The notes under the pieces were generated by a model. That model did no database searches, was not told the origin of the DNA, and was given only the letters and a program-made list of their open reading frames with translations. From the NCBI RefSeq assembly GCF_002939885.1, contig NZ_MDED01000017.1, positions 36,875 to 100,874 on the forward strand: a DNA stretch of 64,000 nt, read 5' to 3'. Made by a program: the position numbers and the translations under genes. How positions within the stretch are numbered: position 1 is the stretch's first letter; every line of letters begins with the position of its first letter. Source of the stretch: Xanthomonas cucurbitae. GTDB lineage: Bacteria; Pseudomonadota; Gammaproteobacteria; Xanthomonadales; Xanthomonadaceae. Below, piece after piece: positions 6,770-15,985 of this stretch.

Positions 6770-9154
6770 TTATTTCGGCTGCAACTGCAGCGTATAGCGG
6801 GTGGCGGTCGGCAGGAATGGGGTGGGCCGGCCATGCACCCAATCATCGTGTCCTGCGCCCCAGAACGGCGACAGCGGGTGGCCGCTCTGGCCACCGGGCA
6901 TATGCACGATGCCGTCCTGTTCGTGGCCAGGGGAGACCACCATGCGTTCGGAGGCGCCGAATGCCGGGCCTTGTACGCGCGGCATGTCGCGATCGCCCGG
7001 CAATTGATCGGGCGGCATGCACAGCCAGCGCTGGGCGAGCGCAGGCAGTGCGCGCGCGATGGGATGACAGATGGAGGCGGTGTTGCGTTCGCCCCAGCGG
7101 CGTTCGCCGAGCGGCTGGCCCGGCTCGCCTTGTGCAAGTAGCGCAGTGTGCGCATCGCGTGCGGCATCGCTGAGCAGCCGATCCCAGCTGGTGTGGTTGG
7201 GCGGCAGCAGATGCGCCGGGCGTTGCTGCAGCAGCGGCCAAACGATCCCTTCCATCTGTGCACGCCGCGGCGGCAGGAACGCCTCGCCCAATGCCGACCT
7301 GGCGGGCGCCAGCAAACCTGCTTCCACCGCATCGATGGTCTTGCTGCGGAAGTCGCGCACGATGCGGTAGCTGGCCGACCTGGCGGACGCATGCCCGTCC
7401 CACTGCCGCGTGGCGCGCTCGATCTGCTGCAGCGCCGGGTCCTGGCTGTGTGTGACCACGCCACGCAACAGCTGCCACCAGCGCGTCAGCAGCAGCGCGC
7501 GATCATCCAGCTGGATCGCCAGCAGATCACGCTCGGTGAAGCGCTGTTTGGCGAACAGGTCGTCGCGGATCTGCTGTGCCCGCGCGCCGAGGTCGTAGCC
7601 CGCGTTGCCGAGGATCGCCAGCTGCGGCGCGTCGACCACGCGGCTGTTGGCGGTCCAGAGCCGATGCGAGGGTGGGTCGATCAATGCAGGCGCCGTGTCG
7701 CTGCGCACCGGCCACGGCGTGCAGCCCGTCGTGGCGGCTGGAGGCGTCGCTGGCGCCGCGACGTTCGCCAGTTCGGCGATGCCGCTCGGGCTGCAGCCGG
7801 CGTTGCGCGCCGGGCGCGCGCCGATCAAGCGCCAGGCGATGCGCCCGCTCTGGTCGGCCACCACCAGGTTCTGTGCAGGAATGCCGGAGCGGTCCGCCAC
7901 CGCGAATGCGCCGGCAAGATCGCTCGCGCTGCTCAATCGCATGAAATCCAGGCCGATCGCACCGGGCAACTGCGCGGCCCAGCGCAACGCCAGCACGCTG
8001 CCATCGGCATTGTCGTGCACGACCGGCCCCCAGGCCGCTTCGCGCACCTCCAGGCGCACCGGCGCTGCGCCGGCCACGCGGATGGTTTCCACCTGCGTGG
8101 TCAGTGCCTGCGGGTGCCCTGGCGTTGCTGCCGGGATGCGTGCGAAATCGGCGGTATCGATGAAGCTGTTGGTGAAGGCCCAGGCCACATGTCCATTGCT
8201 GCCCACCACCACCGCCGGCAGGCCGGGCAGGGTGAAGCCGGTGACGTCCACCTTGCCGTCGGTTGCGCCGGGGTCGGGGTAGCGCAGCCGCGCACGGAAC
8301 CAGATGTTGGGCGCGCGTAGACCCAGATGCATGTCGTCGGCAACGATGGCGCGGCCGTCAGCGGTGAGCGTGCCATCCACCGCGAAATTATTGCTGCCTG
8401 GCGTGGGCTGCTCGGCGCGCGGCAGCGCGAGCGCGTGTGGCAGCCGGCGCAGATCCAGTGCCGCTGCATCGGGCAGCACGGCATCGCCCTGTGCCGGCCC
8501 GAACAGCGGCGCGTCCCAACTGGAGCCCTGATGGTCGAGCAAGGCTGCCAGGGCTGGCGGCACCACCGCGCGAATACGCGCGGCGGCCAGCTCGGTCTGG
8601 TTGTCGTTGTCCTGCAGATCGGCATACATCGCCATGCCGGTGAGGATGGAGTCGTCCAGGGTCCAGGCACGCGGGCGCTGCCGCAGCAGCAGGTATGCCC
8701 ATGGCCGCACCCGCAGCGCCGCCAGTCCGGCATTGACACCTTCGGTATAGGCCTGCAGCGCGTCGCGCTGGCTGCCCAGGGCGATGTCCAGGTTGGCCTG
8801 CACGCGCGCCCGCAGCCGGTGCACGCGGTTGCGCTTGTCCAGGTCAAGGGCCTTGGCGCCGAACAGTTCGGACAACTCGCCAGCGGGCGCGCGGCGCATC
8901 AGATCCATCTCGAAATAGCGTTCCTGCGCGTGCACGTAGCCGAGCGCGCGCAGCGCATCGATCCGGCTGTGTGCATCGATGGTGACCACGCCGTTGCTGT
9001 CGCGCTGTACGCTGACCGGTGCGTGCAAACCGGCAAGACCGTTGGCACCGTCCAGTTGCGGCAGGCTGCCGCGCAGCAACAGGAACACGATCGCAGCGAC
9101 GACCAGCGCCAGCAGCACGATTCCCAGCGATAGCCGGCCCAGCCATTGACGCAT
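6770..9154 (-). CDS. Penicillin acylase family protein (Ntn hydrolase)
   Basis: This 794-residue protein belongs to the penicillin G amidase / acyl-homoserine-lactone acylase family. These are made as precursors that cut themselves to expose an N-terminal nucleophile. A membrane-anchor or signal segment lies at about 5-27. The autocleavage site is PGSNNFAVDG, making Ser254 the predicted catalytic residue of the beta chain; VADDMHLG and PGLPAVVVGSNGHVAWAFTN follow, with the family's substrate-pocket and Asn motifs. The alpha chain would be about 230-250 residues. The start has AAGGAA seven bases upstream of ATG 9154. The substrate could be a beta-lactam side chain, an acyl-homoserine lactone or another amide; sequence alone does not decide. 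Confidence 0.9.
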   Translation of the reverse strand: MRQWLGRLSLGIVLLALVVAAIVFLLLRGSLPQLDGANGLAGLHAPVSVQRDSNGVVTIDAHSRIDALRALGYVHAQERYFEMDLMRRAPAGELSELFGAKALDLDKRNRVHRLRARVQANLDIALGSQRDALQAYTEGVNAGLAALRVRPWAYLLLRQRPRAWTLDDSILTGMAMYADLQDNDNQTELAAARIRAVVPPALAALLDHQGSSWDAPLFGPAQGDAVLPDAAALDLRRLPHALALPRAEQPTPGSNNFAVDGTLTADGRAIVADDMHLGLRAPNIWFRARLRYPDPGATDGKVDVTGFTLPGLPAVVVGSNGHVAWAFTNSFIDTADFARIPAATPGHPQALTTQVETIRVAGAAPVRLEVREAAWGPVVHDNADGSVLALRWAAQLPGAIGLDFMRLSSASDLAGAFAVADRSGIPAQNLVVADQSGRIAWRLIGARPARNAGCSPSGIAELANVAAPATPPAATTGCTPWPVRSDTAPALIDPPSHRLWTANSRVVDAPQLAILGNAGYDLGARAQQIRDDLFAKQRFTERDLLAIQLDDRALLLTRWWQLLRGVVTHSQDPALQQIERATRQWDGHASARSASYRIVRDFRSKTIDAVEAGLLAPARSALGEAFLPPRRAQMEGIVWPLLQQRPAHLLPPNHTSWDRLLSDAARDAHTALLAQGEPGQPLGERRWGERNTASICHPIARALPALAQRWLCMPPDQLPGDRDMPRVQGPAFGASERMVVSPGHEQDGIVHMPGGQSGHPLSPFWGAGHDDWVHGRPTPFLPTATRYTLQLQPK

Positions 9155-9436
9155 TGTCGATTCCTTGAGTTCGGTCGGGAGTGGCCACCGGCATGCGGAT
9201 GTCGGCATGCGGGACGGTGACGTGAAGGACCGGCAGTGTACGAGCGGCACATGCCGATTCGAAGCCCCAGCTGCGCCACGTCGGTCGCGGCGTGATGGGC
9301 GGTCCGTCGTGGGCAGTGTCGCCGCCGGCCATGACGGTGGTGGGTCTGGCCGCAAGCGCAACTGAAAGTGATTCCGATTAGATCATTGCCTGAGCAGATA
9401 GGGCACCATGCGCACATTGCGTCGCTGGAGCACACC

Positions 9437-9922
9437 ATGAAAGGCCATCCTGAAGTCGTCGATTACCTCAAGCAGCTGCTGCGCGGCGAGTTGGCGGCAC
9501 GCGACCAGTATTTTCTGCATTCGCGCCGTTACGAAGACCAGGGCCTGATGGCGCTGTACGAGCGCATCAACCACGAGATGCAGGAAGAGACTGAGCATGC
9601 CGACGCGCTGCTGCGGCGCATCCTGTTCCTGGAGGGCGACCCGGACATGCGCCCGGCCGAGTTCACCCCCGGCAAGACCGTGGTGGAGATGCTCGAGCGC
9701 GATCTGGTGGTGGAGTACGAAGTGCGCGCCGCGCTGGCCGCCGGCATGAAGCTGTGCGAGGAGCATGGCGACTACGTCAGCCGCGACGTGCTGCTCAAGC
9801 AACTGCAGGACACCGAAGAAGATCACGCCTGGTGGCTGGAGCAGCAGCTGGGCCTCATCAAGCGGATCGGCCTGGAGCTGTACCAGACCTCGAAGATCGA
9901 CAAGGGCCACGTGGCCGGTTGA
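9437..9922 (+). CDS. bfr: Bacterioferritin-like ferritin lacking the heme-ligand Met
   Basis: An iron-storage ferritin subunit of 161 residues, collinear with E. coli Bfr. The di-iron ferroxidase ligands are present: Glu18 ([11 protein letters not shown]), Glu51 and His54 ([11 protein letters not shown]), Glu near 93 and the EEDH motif near 127-130. In E. coli the heme is held by Met52 of paired subunits; here the aligned residue is Thr52. It therefore resembles the non-heme partner subunits known from bacteria with two Bfr types. ATG 9437 opens [11 protein letters not shown], matching the family N-terminus; the 23 extra in-frame residues upstream are not conserved in type. It is transcribed divergently from the penicillin-acylase gene (gap about 280 bases). 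Confidence 0.92.
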   Translation: MKGHPEVVDYLKQLLRGELAARDQYFLHSRRYEDQGLMALYERINHEMQEETEHADALLRRILFLEGDPDMRPAEFTPGKTVVEMLERDLVVEYEVRAALAAGMKLCEEHGDYVSRDVLLKQLQDTEEDHAWWLEQQLGLIKRIGLELYQTSKIDKGHVAG

Positions 9923-10163
9923 TTGCATCCGTGTGGCCCGAGCGCCGCGCTGTGCAAGGCAGCGTGGCGAGGGCGTGTGGGCCATGCGGCGCGCATCGTC
10001 GCATGGCCGGCGAACCTGCGCTCAGTCGCGTTGCAGGCGATGACCGCCGTGGTCAGTGCGGTGACACCCTTGGCGCGAAGAACGCGGTTCCTGTGCGCGG
10101 ATGTCGCCTTGTTCCAACGGCTGCACCTGCCACCGCACATCGAACAGCGCATGTACTTCGGGG

Positions 10164-10260
10164 CAGCAGCCTGAGGCGACGGCCGTGTCGGTTGCGCCGC
10201 TGCGCGCCGCGCCTCAGCAGCCTGAGGCGCCCGCAGTGCCGGCCGCGCCGCTGCGCGCCG
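10164..10260. repeat. Two-copy 51-bp imperfect tandem repeat in a non-coding gap
   Basis: The gap 9923-10276 between bfr and the end of parC has no convincing gene. Its right part repeats once at a 51-base offset: CAGCAGCCTGAGGCG begins at 10164 and at 10215, and both copies end in GCGCCGCTGCGCGCCG. The period is a multiple of three, but no start, ribosome site or conserved product supports translation. Confidence 0.55.
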
Positions 10261-10276
10261 GATGGGTGAACCACCG

Positions 10277-12520
10277 TTACTGCACTTCCAGCCCATCAAC
10301 CTTCTGCCACCCGCGCGGCAACAACGACCCACGACTCGCACGCGCACCCACATACATCTCCAGATCCTTGAACGACAGGCTCATGGTGCGTGCGCCGCTG
10401 CGCACCAGCAGCGTATTGCCCGGGGCGACCGCGACCACCGCGACCACGCGCTCGGTGCCGAGCTTAGCCTTGGGGATCTCGATGATCTTGTTGCCCTTGC
10501 CCTTGTCCAGCTCGGGCACGTCGGTGGCCGGCACCGCCAGCAGGTTGCCGGCACTGGTAACCGCGACGATCCGATCAGTCTGCGGGTTGCTCACTTGTGC
10601 GGGCGTGAGGACGTGCGAACCTGCGGTGAGATTGAGCATGGCCTTGCCGGCCTTGTTGCGGCCGGTGAGGTTCTCGAAGCGGGTGACGAAGCCGTAGCCG
10701 TGCGAGGACGCCAGCACGAAGCGAGTGGCGTTGTCGGCGCTGGCCATGACCTGGAATGCCGCACCTGATGCCGGCGAGAACCGCCCGGTCAACGGTTCGC
10801 CGTTGCCACGCGCCGAGGGCAGGGTGTGCACCGCAGTGGAGTACGCCCGGCCGTCCGAATCCAGGAACGCCACCTGGTGGGTACTGCGGCTGCGCACCGC
10901 CACCAGCAGGCCATCGCCATCGCGATACGACATGCCGGCCGGATCCACCTCGTGCCCCTTGGCCGCGCGCACCCAGCCCTTTTCGGAGAGCACCACGGTC
11001 ATCGGTTCGCTGGCGACCATCTCGGTTTCGTCGATGGCCTGGGCGGCACCGCGCTGCACCAGTGGCGAGCGGCGTGCGTCGCCGAACTTCTTGGCATCGG
11101 CAGTGAGCTCGTCCTTGATGAGCTTCTTCAGCTTGGCCTTGCTGTCCAGGATCGCCAGGATCTGCGCGCGTTCCTTGGCAAGCGCTTCCTGCTCGCCACG
11201 GATCTTCATTTCTTCCAGGCGCGCCAGCTGGCGCAGCTTGGTTTCCAGGATGTATTCGGCCTGTTCCTCGCTCAGCGCAAAGCGCGCGATCAGCACCGGC
11301 TTGGGTTCGTCCTCGCTGCGGACGATGCGGATCACTTCGTCCAGGTTGAGGAAGGCGATCAACAGGCCTTCCAGCAAGTGCAGGCGACGTTCCACCTTCT
11401 GCAGGCGATGGTTGAGGCGGCGGGTGACCGTGTCGCTGCGGAAGGTGAGCCATTCGCTCAGCAGTTGGCGCAGATTCTTGACCTGCGGGCGGCCATCCAG
11501 GCCGATCACGTTGAGGTTGACGCGGTAGCTGCGTTCCAGGTCGGTGGTGACGAACAGGTGGCCCATCAGCTGCTCGGCATCCACGCGATTGGAGCGCGGC
11601 ACCAGCACCACCCGCACGGGGCTGGTGTGGTCGGATTCGTCGCGGATGTCTTCCAGCCACGGCAGCTTCTTGGCGCGCATCTGCTGGGCGATCTGCTCGA
11701 TCACCTTGGACGGCGACACCTGATACGGCAGCGCATCGATGACGATGTTGGCGTGTTCTTTCTTGTAGGTGGCACGCGCGCGTACGCTGCCATGGCCGGT
11801 TTCGTAGATGTTGCGCAGGTCGGCACGCGGAGTGATGATCTCGGCGGTGGTCGGGTAGTCCGGGCCCAGTACGTGCTCGCACAGGTCGGCGACGCTGGCG
11901 TCGGGGTCGTCGAGCAGGCGCAGCAGCGCGCTGACGATCTCGTTGAGATTGTGTGGCGGCACGTCGGTGGCCATGCCCACCGCGATACCGGTGGTGCCGT
12001 TGAGCAGCAGGTGCGGCAGGCGCGCCGGCAACCAGGTGGGTTCTTCCAGGGTGCCGTCGAAATTGGCTGCCCAGTCGGTGGTGCCCTGGCCGATCTCGCC
12101 CAGCAGCACTTCGGCGATCGGGGTCAGCTTGGATTCGGTGTAGCGCATCGCCGCGAACGACTTGGGGTCGTCGGTGGAACCGAAGTTGCCCTGGCCTTCG
12201 ATCAGCGGGTAGCGGTACGAGAACGGCTGCGCCATCAGCACCAGCGCCTCGTAGCAGGCGCTGTCGCCATGCGGGTGGTACTTACCGATCACATCGCCCA
12301 CGGTGCGCGCGGACTTCTTCGGCTTGGCAGCCGCGTTCAGGCCGAGCTCGCTCATCGCGAAGATGATGCGGCGCTGCACCGGTTTCAGGCCATCGCCCAG
12401 GAACGGCAGGGCGCGGTCCAGCACCACGTACATCGAGTAGTCGAGATAAGCGCGTTCGGCGTACTCGCGCAGCGGCAGCTGTTCGAAGCCATGGAAGGTG
12501 GGGCGGGTCAGATCGGTCAT
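10277..12520 (-). CDS. parC: DNA topoisomerase IV subunit A
   Basis: ParC is the breakage-reunion subunit of topoisomerase IV, which decatenates daughter chromosomes with ParE. At 747 residues it has the expected length. The winged-helix domain contains [16 protein letters not shown] (quinolone-resistance region, wild-type Ser87 and Glu91) and the active-site Tyr127 in AAMRYTES. The C-terminal half shows pinwheel-type repeats from about 490 onward. The start at MTDLTRP was chosen by alignment with known ParC N-termini; the open frame upstream has no conserved sequence. parE is not in the window. The upstream neighbour on the same strand is only a regulator relic. Confidence 0.97.
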   Translation of the reverse strand: MTDLTRPTFHGFEQLPLREYAERAYLDYSMYVVLDRALPFLGDGLKPVQRRIIFAMSELGLNAAAKPKKSARTVGDVIGKYHPHGDSACYEALVLMAQPFSYRYPLIEGQGNFGSTDDPKSFAAMRYTESKLTPIAEVLLGEIGQGTTDWAANFDGTLEEPTWLPARLPHLLLNGTTGIAVGMATDVPPHNLNEIVSALLRLLDDPDASVADLCEHVLGPDYPTTAEIITPRADLRNIYETGHGSVRARATYKKEHANIVIDALPYQVSPSKVIEQIAQQMRAKKLPWLEDIRDESDHTSPVRVVLVPRSNRVDAEQLMGHLFVTTDLERSYRVNLNVIGLDGRPQVKNLRQLLSEWLTFRSDTVTRRLNHRLQKVERRLHLLEGLLIAFLNLDEVIRIVRSEDEPKPVLIARFALSEEQAEYILETKLRQLARLEEMKIRGEQEALAKERAQILAILDSKAKLKKLIKDELTADAKKFGDARRSPLVQRGAAQAIDETEMVASEPMTVVLSEKGWVRAAKGHEVDPAGMSYRDGDGLLVAVRSRSTHQVAFLDSDGRAYSTAVHTLPSARGNGEPLTGRFSPASGAAFQVMASADNATRFVLASSHGYGFVTRFENLTGRNKAGKAMLNLTAGSHVLTPAQVSNPQTDRIVAVTSAGNLLAVPATDVPELDKGKGNKIIEIPKAKLGTERVVAVVAVAPGNTLLVRSGARTMSLSFKDLEMYVGARASRGSLLPRGWQKVDGLEVQ

Positions 12521-12581
12521 GTAAAGCCAGGTCCTGCGTGAAGAAGACTCCGCGCCAGGGCGCGGACTCGAAGAGCGCCGA

Positions 12582-12720
12582 TTATCCGGATGCGGCGGGG
12601 GATGCCAAGCTGCGCGCGTGGTCGCTCGCCAGATAGCGCGTGGGCGGGACGCCGAAATGGCGGTGGAATACGCTGACGAAGGCATCGGGGGCGGCTGTAG
12701 CCGAGTTGGCCAGCCACCCG
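12582..12720 (-). pseudogene. Relic of an AraC-family regulator (C-terminal HTH, frameshifted)
   Basis: On the minus strand one frame gives AGQLGYS and the next frame continues [21 protein letters not shown], which together form the second helix-turn-helix of an AraC/XylS protein ([22 protein letters not shown]). One extra C near the GCCGCCCCC tract explains the frame change. No N-terminal part is found upstream, so only the last 45 or so codons survive. It sits in the 300-base gap between parC and marR. Confidence 0.65.
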
Positions 12721-12780
12721 CCGCCGCCACGCCGGCCGCTTGGTATAGCGATGCTTGCTGGCGGTTTAATCGCGATCAAC

Positions 12781-12817
12781 ATATTTGCGTTGACAAATAT
12801 ATTATGCGGAATAAAAT
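12781..12817 (+). promoter_or_regulatory. Promoter of the marR-emrAB-type operon with overlapping palindromic operator
   Basis: The inverted repeat ATATTTG-CGTTGA-CAAATAT (12781-12800, 7-base perfect arms) overlaps a consensus -35 TTGACA (12790-12795). TAAAAT at 12812-12817 follows at 16 bases. The palindrome is a typical MarR-dimer site, and binding there would cover the -35, giving autorepression. The predicted start of transcription falls at or next to the marR ATG (12824), so the mRNA may be leaderless. This block is distinctly AT-rich against its surroundings. Confidence 0.72.
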
Positions 12818-12823
12818 GGCCGC

Positions 12824-13264
12824 ATGAGCGATCACCCCGATACCCCGCCTTCGTTTGGATTGCTGTTGCGCCAGGTGCGCGACGCCTTGATGCGTCAGCT
12901 CGATGCCGAAATGAAGGGCGAATTGCCCGATTTCGGCTTCAGCCACTACGTCGGCCTGAAGATCCTTGCCGTGCGCTCGCCGTGCACGGCCAATGAACTG
13001 GCCCTGGCGCTGGACCAGACGCCGAGCGCGGTCACCCGCCTGCTCGACAAGCTGGAGTCGCTGGGCGCGGTGCGCCGCGAACCGCATGCCCAGGACCGAC
13101 GCGCGCTGCAGATCGTCATGACCGAACAGGGCGCGGCGTTGTGGCAGCGGCTGCGGCTGCGCGGTGAACGTGCCATCGAATACGGCCTGCGCGATCTGTC
13201 CGTTCCCGAGCGCGAGCAACTCACCTCCCTTCTCCTTCGTGTCCGCGATGCACTCAACTCATGA
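12824..13264 (+). CDS. MarR family transcriptional regulator of the adjacent efflux operon
   Basis: A 146-residue winged-helix repressor. The DNA-binding core reads TANELALALDQTPSAVTRLLDKLESLGAVRREP then the wing DRRALQIVMTEQG; helices for dimerisation lie at both ends. It is first in an operon with an outer-membrane factor (ATGA overlap at 13261-13264), an EmrA-type adaptor and an EmrB-type pump, the arrangement of E. coli emrRAB plus a dedicated channel. It most likely represses its own operon through the palindrome overlapping the -35 and is released by phenolic or drug ligands, as known for the family. Confidence 0.9.
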   Translation: MSDHPDTPPSFGLLLRQVRDALMRQLDAEMKGELPDFGFSHYVGLKILAVRSPCTANELALALDQTPSAVTRLLDKLESLGAVRREPHAQDRRALQIVMTEQGAALWQRLRLRGERAIEYGLRDLSVPEREQLTSLLLRVRDALNS

Positions 13265-14775
13265 ACGCTGCTAGTTCCTTTCTTCAGACGCTGCGCCCGC
13301 GCTCGATGCGCCTGACGCGGCCGCTAGTCCTCACCGCGCTGACCCTGGCGCTGGCCGCGTGCGCCAGCAGCCGTGGTCTGGCACCGCAAGCCACCGTGCT
13401 GCAGCCCGGCGACGTGCAGGCCGAGCGCACCCTGGCGCAGGCCGGGTTGAGTCCGGCCGCATGGCCGGCCAGCGACTGGTGGCGCACGCTGGGCGATGCG
13501 CAACTGGATGCCCTCATCGCCGAGGGCCTGCAGCACAGCCCCAGCCTGGCTGCTGCCGATGCGCGGCTGCGCCAGGCCCAGGCGCGCATCGGCAGCGCGC
13601 AGGCCGAGCGCTGCCCCAGCCTGTCGGTCTCCGGTGGCTATACCGGATTGCAGTTGCCCGAATCGATGGTCGGCGACGCGCTGGGCGGCAGTTACGGCGG
13701 CAGCGCGCAGGCGGTGCTGGATTTCCGCTATGGCGTGGATCTATGGGGTGGCAAGCGAGCCGCCTGGGAAGCGGCGGTGGATCAGACGCATGCCGCCGAG
13801 GTGGATGCACAGGCCGCGCGGCTGAACCTGTCGGCGGCGATCGCCGAAGGCTATGCGCAGCTGTCCTATGCGTGGAGCCTGCACGATGTGGCCAACGACG
13901 AGCTGGCGCGTGCGCAGAAGACCCTGGATCTGACCCGGCAACGTCGCGGTGCCGGCATCGACAGCGACCTGCAGGTGCGGCAGGCGCAGGCGCGCGTGCC
14001 GGCCGCACAGCAGCAACTGCAGTCCGCTCAGCAGCAGATCGACGAGGCGCGCACCGCACTGGCCGCGCTGGTCGGGCAGGGCCCGGATCGCGGGCTGCAG
14101 ATTGCACGCCCCACCCTGGGCAGCGGGTTCGCCACGCACTTGCCGAGCACCCTGCCGGCCGATCTGCTGGGCCGTCGCCCGGACGTGGTGGCAGCGCGTT
14201 GGCGGGTAGAGGCGGCCAACAAGGACATCGCGGTTGCCAAGGCCCGTTTCTATCCCAGCCTCAACCTGGTCGCACTGGGCGGCGTCATCAACCCGGATGT
14301 CGGCCAGCTGCTGGAAAGCGGCTCGGTGTTCGGCCTGGTGGCGCCAGCGCTGAGCCTGCCGATCTTCGACGGCGGCAAGCTGCGCGCCAACCTGGCCGGT
14401 CGCGACGCGCAATATGACCTGGCGGTGGCCGACTACAACCAGAAGGTGATTGCCGCCCTGCGCGAAGTGGCCGACCAGGTCAGCGCCGTGCGCTCGCTGG
14501 AGCAGCGCGCCCAGGCACAGGACCAGGGCGTGCAGACGGTGACCGCCGCATTCGAACTCGCGCAGCAGCGCTACCGCGCCGGCATCGGTAGCTACCTGGA
14601 AGTGCTCAGCGTGCAGGAGCAGTTGCTCGTCGCACGCCAGCGCATGGCCGGGCTGCAGTCGCAACAACTCCTGGCCTCGGTGAGGTTGCAGCGTGCACTG
14701 GGTGGCGGCTACACGCCGGAACCCGCACGCGACAACGCAGCAACCGCGACCACTCCCGCACAACCGAATTCCTGA
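13261..14775 (+). CDS. Efflux outer-membrane factor lipoprotein (NodT/OprM type)
   Basis: A TolC-like trimeric channel protein of 504 residues that carries substrates from the MFS pump through the outer membrane. A lipoprotein signal with ALAAC (Cys near residue 34) precedes two repeated OEP domains; typical motifs include PASDWWRTLGD, RRPDVVAARW, PSLNLVALGG and a late LEVLSVQEQLL. The ATG overlaps the marR stop (ATGA), showing translational coupling. An internal Met (13306) would give a shorter signal peptide and is a possible true start. Confidence 0.9.
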   Translation: MNAASSFLQTLRPRSMRLTRPLVLTALTLALAACASSRGLAPQATVLQPGDVQAERTLAQAGLSPAAWPASDWWRTLGDAQLDALIAEGLQHSPSLAAADARLRQAQARIGSAQAERCPSLSVSGGYTGLQLPESMVGDALGGSYGGSAQAVLDFRYGVDLWGGKRAAWEAAVDQTHAAEVDAQAARLNLSAAIAEGYAQLSYAWSLHDVANDELARAQKTLDLTRQRRGAGIDSDLQVRQAQARVPAAQQQLQSAQQQIDEARTALAALVGQGPDRGLQIARPTLGSGFATHLPSTLPADLLGRRPDVVAARWRVEAANKDIAVAKARFYPSLNLVALGGVINPDVGQLLESGSVFGLVAPALSLPIFDGGKLRANLAGRDAQYDLAVADYNQKVIAALREVADQVSAVRSLEQRAQAQDQGVQTVTAAFELAQQRYRAGIGSYLEVLSVQEQLLVARQRMAGLQSQQLLASVRLQRALGGGYTPEPARDNAATATTPAQPNS

Positions 14776-14785
14776 GACAGCGACG

Positions 14786-15979
14786 ATGAGCCAGACGACT
14801 CCTGCTTCTTCCCAACCCGCGCCGGCCGCACCCAGCAAGCGCCGTGCGGCGCTGCGCATCGTGGCCATTCTGGTGATCCTGGCGATCGTCGGTCTGGTGG
14901 CGTGGTACTTCCTGGTCGGCCGCTGGCACGAGGACACCGACGACGCCTACGTGCAGGGCAACCAGGTGCAGATCACCCCGATGGTGGGCGGCACCGTGGT
15001 CAGCATCGGCGCCGAAGACGGCATGCGCGTGGAGCGCGGCCAGTTGCTGGTGCAGCTGGACCCGGCCGATACCGCCGTGGCACTGCAGCAGGCCGAAGCC
15101 AACCTGGCCAGGACGGTGCGCCAGGTGCGCGGGCTGTACCGCAGCGTGGAAGGTGCGCAGGCCGACGTCTCCGCGCGCGAAGTGACGCTGCGCAGCGCCC
15201 GTGCCGACTTCGCGCGGCGCAAGGACCTGGCCGCCACTGGCGCCATCTCCAACGAAGAACTGGCGCATACCCGTGACGAGCTGGCGGCTGCCGAAGCGGC
15301 GGTGAGCGGCTCACGTGAGACCCTGGAACGCAGCCGCGCGCTGGTGGACGATGGTGCGGTTTCCAGCCAGCCGGATGTGCAGGCGGCCGCCGCGCAGCTG
15401 CGTCAGGCCCATCTCAACCATGCGCGCACCGACGTGGTGGCGCCGGTGTCGGGGTATGTCGCGCGGCGTTCGGCGCAGGTTGGCCAGCGCGTACAGCCGG
15501 GCAGCGTGCTGATGGCGGTGGTGCCGCTGGAGCAGGTCTGGGTGGAAGCCAACTTCAAGGAGACCCAACTCAAGCACATGCGCCTGGGCCAGCCAGTGGA
15601 GCTGCATTCGGACCTGTACGGTAGTGGCGTGGATTACACCGGCCGCATCGAGAGCCTGGGGCTGGGTACTGGCAGCGCGTTCTCGCTGTTGCCGGCGCAG
15701 AATGCCAGCGGCAACTGGATCAAGATCGTGCAGCGCGTGCCGGTGCGTATCGCCGTGGACAGCAAGCAACTGGCTGCCAATCCATTGCGGATCGGCTTGT
15801 CGATGAAGGTCGAGGTGAATCTGCACGACCAGCAAGGCAGCGTGTTGCCGGCCAAGGCCGCCACGGGTGCGGTGTTCTCCACCGACGTGTATGCGCAGCA
15901 GTTGCAGGCGGCCGACGCCGACATCCAGCGCATCATCCAGGACAACCTGCCGCCGCAGGCGGCCACCAAGGCGGGCTGA
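14786..15979 (+). CDS. EmrA/HlyD-type membrane fusion protein
   Basis: A 397-residue periplasmic adaptor linking the MFS pump to the outer-membrane channel. One membrane segment lies at about 22-44 (RAALRIVAILVILAIVGLV). The biotinyl-lipoyl and hairpin regions follow, starting at DTDDAYVQGNQVQITPMVGG, the hallmark of EmrA/FarA/VceA proteins. A long alpha-hairpin spans about 110-210, closing with VVAPVSGYVARR. The start is 10 bases after the outer-membrane-factor stop, and the pump gene follows six bases after its own stop, so all four genes form one operon. Confidence 0.92.
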   Translation: MSQTTPASSQPAPAAPSKRRAALRIVAILVILAIVGLVAWYFLVGRWHEDTDDAYVQGNQVQITPMVGGTVVSIGAEDGMRVERGQLLVQLDPADTAVALQQAEANLARTVRQVRGLYRSVEGAQADVSAREVTLRSARADFARRKDLAATGAISNEELAHTRDELAAAEAAVSGSRETLERSRALVDDGAVSSQPDVQAAAAQLRQAHLNHARTDVVAPVSGYVARRSAQVGQRVQPGSVLMAVVPLEQVWVEANFKETQLKHMRLGQPVELHSDLYGSGVDYTGRIESLGLGTGSAFSLLPAQNASGNWIKIVQRVPVRIAVDSKQLAANPLRIGLSMKVEVNLHDQQGSVLPAKAATGAVFSTDVYAQQLQAADADIQRIIQDNLPPQAATKAG

Positions 15980-15985
15980 GCCAGC

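Noticed and set aside
9923..10269. Several overlapping frames in the bfr-parC gap
   Set aside because: No ribosome sites or conserved sequence; they run through the 51-bp tandem repeat.
10826..12541. 571-codon open frame opposite parC
   Set aside because: Shadow of parC; composition and lack of motifs do not support coding.
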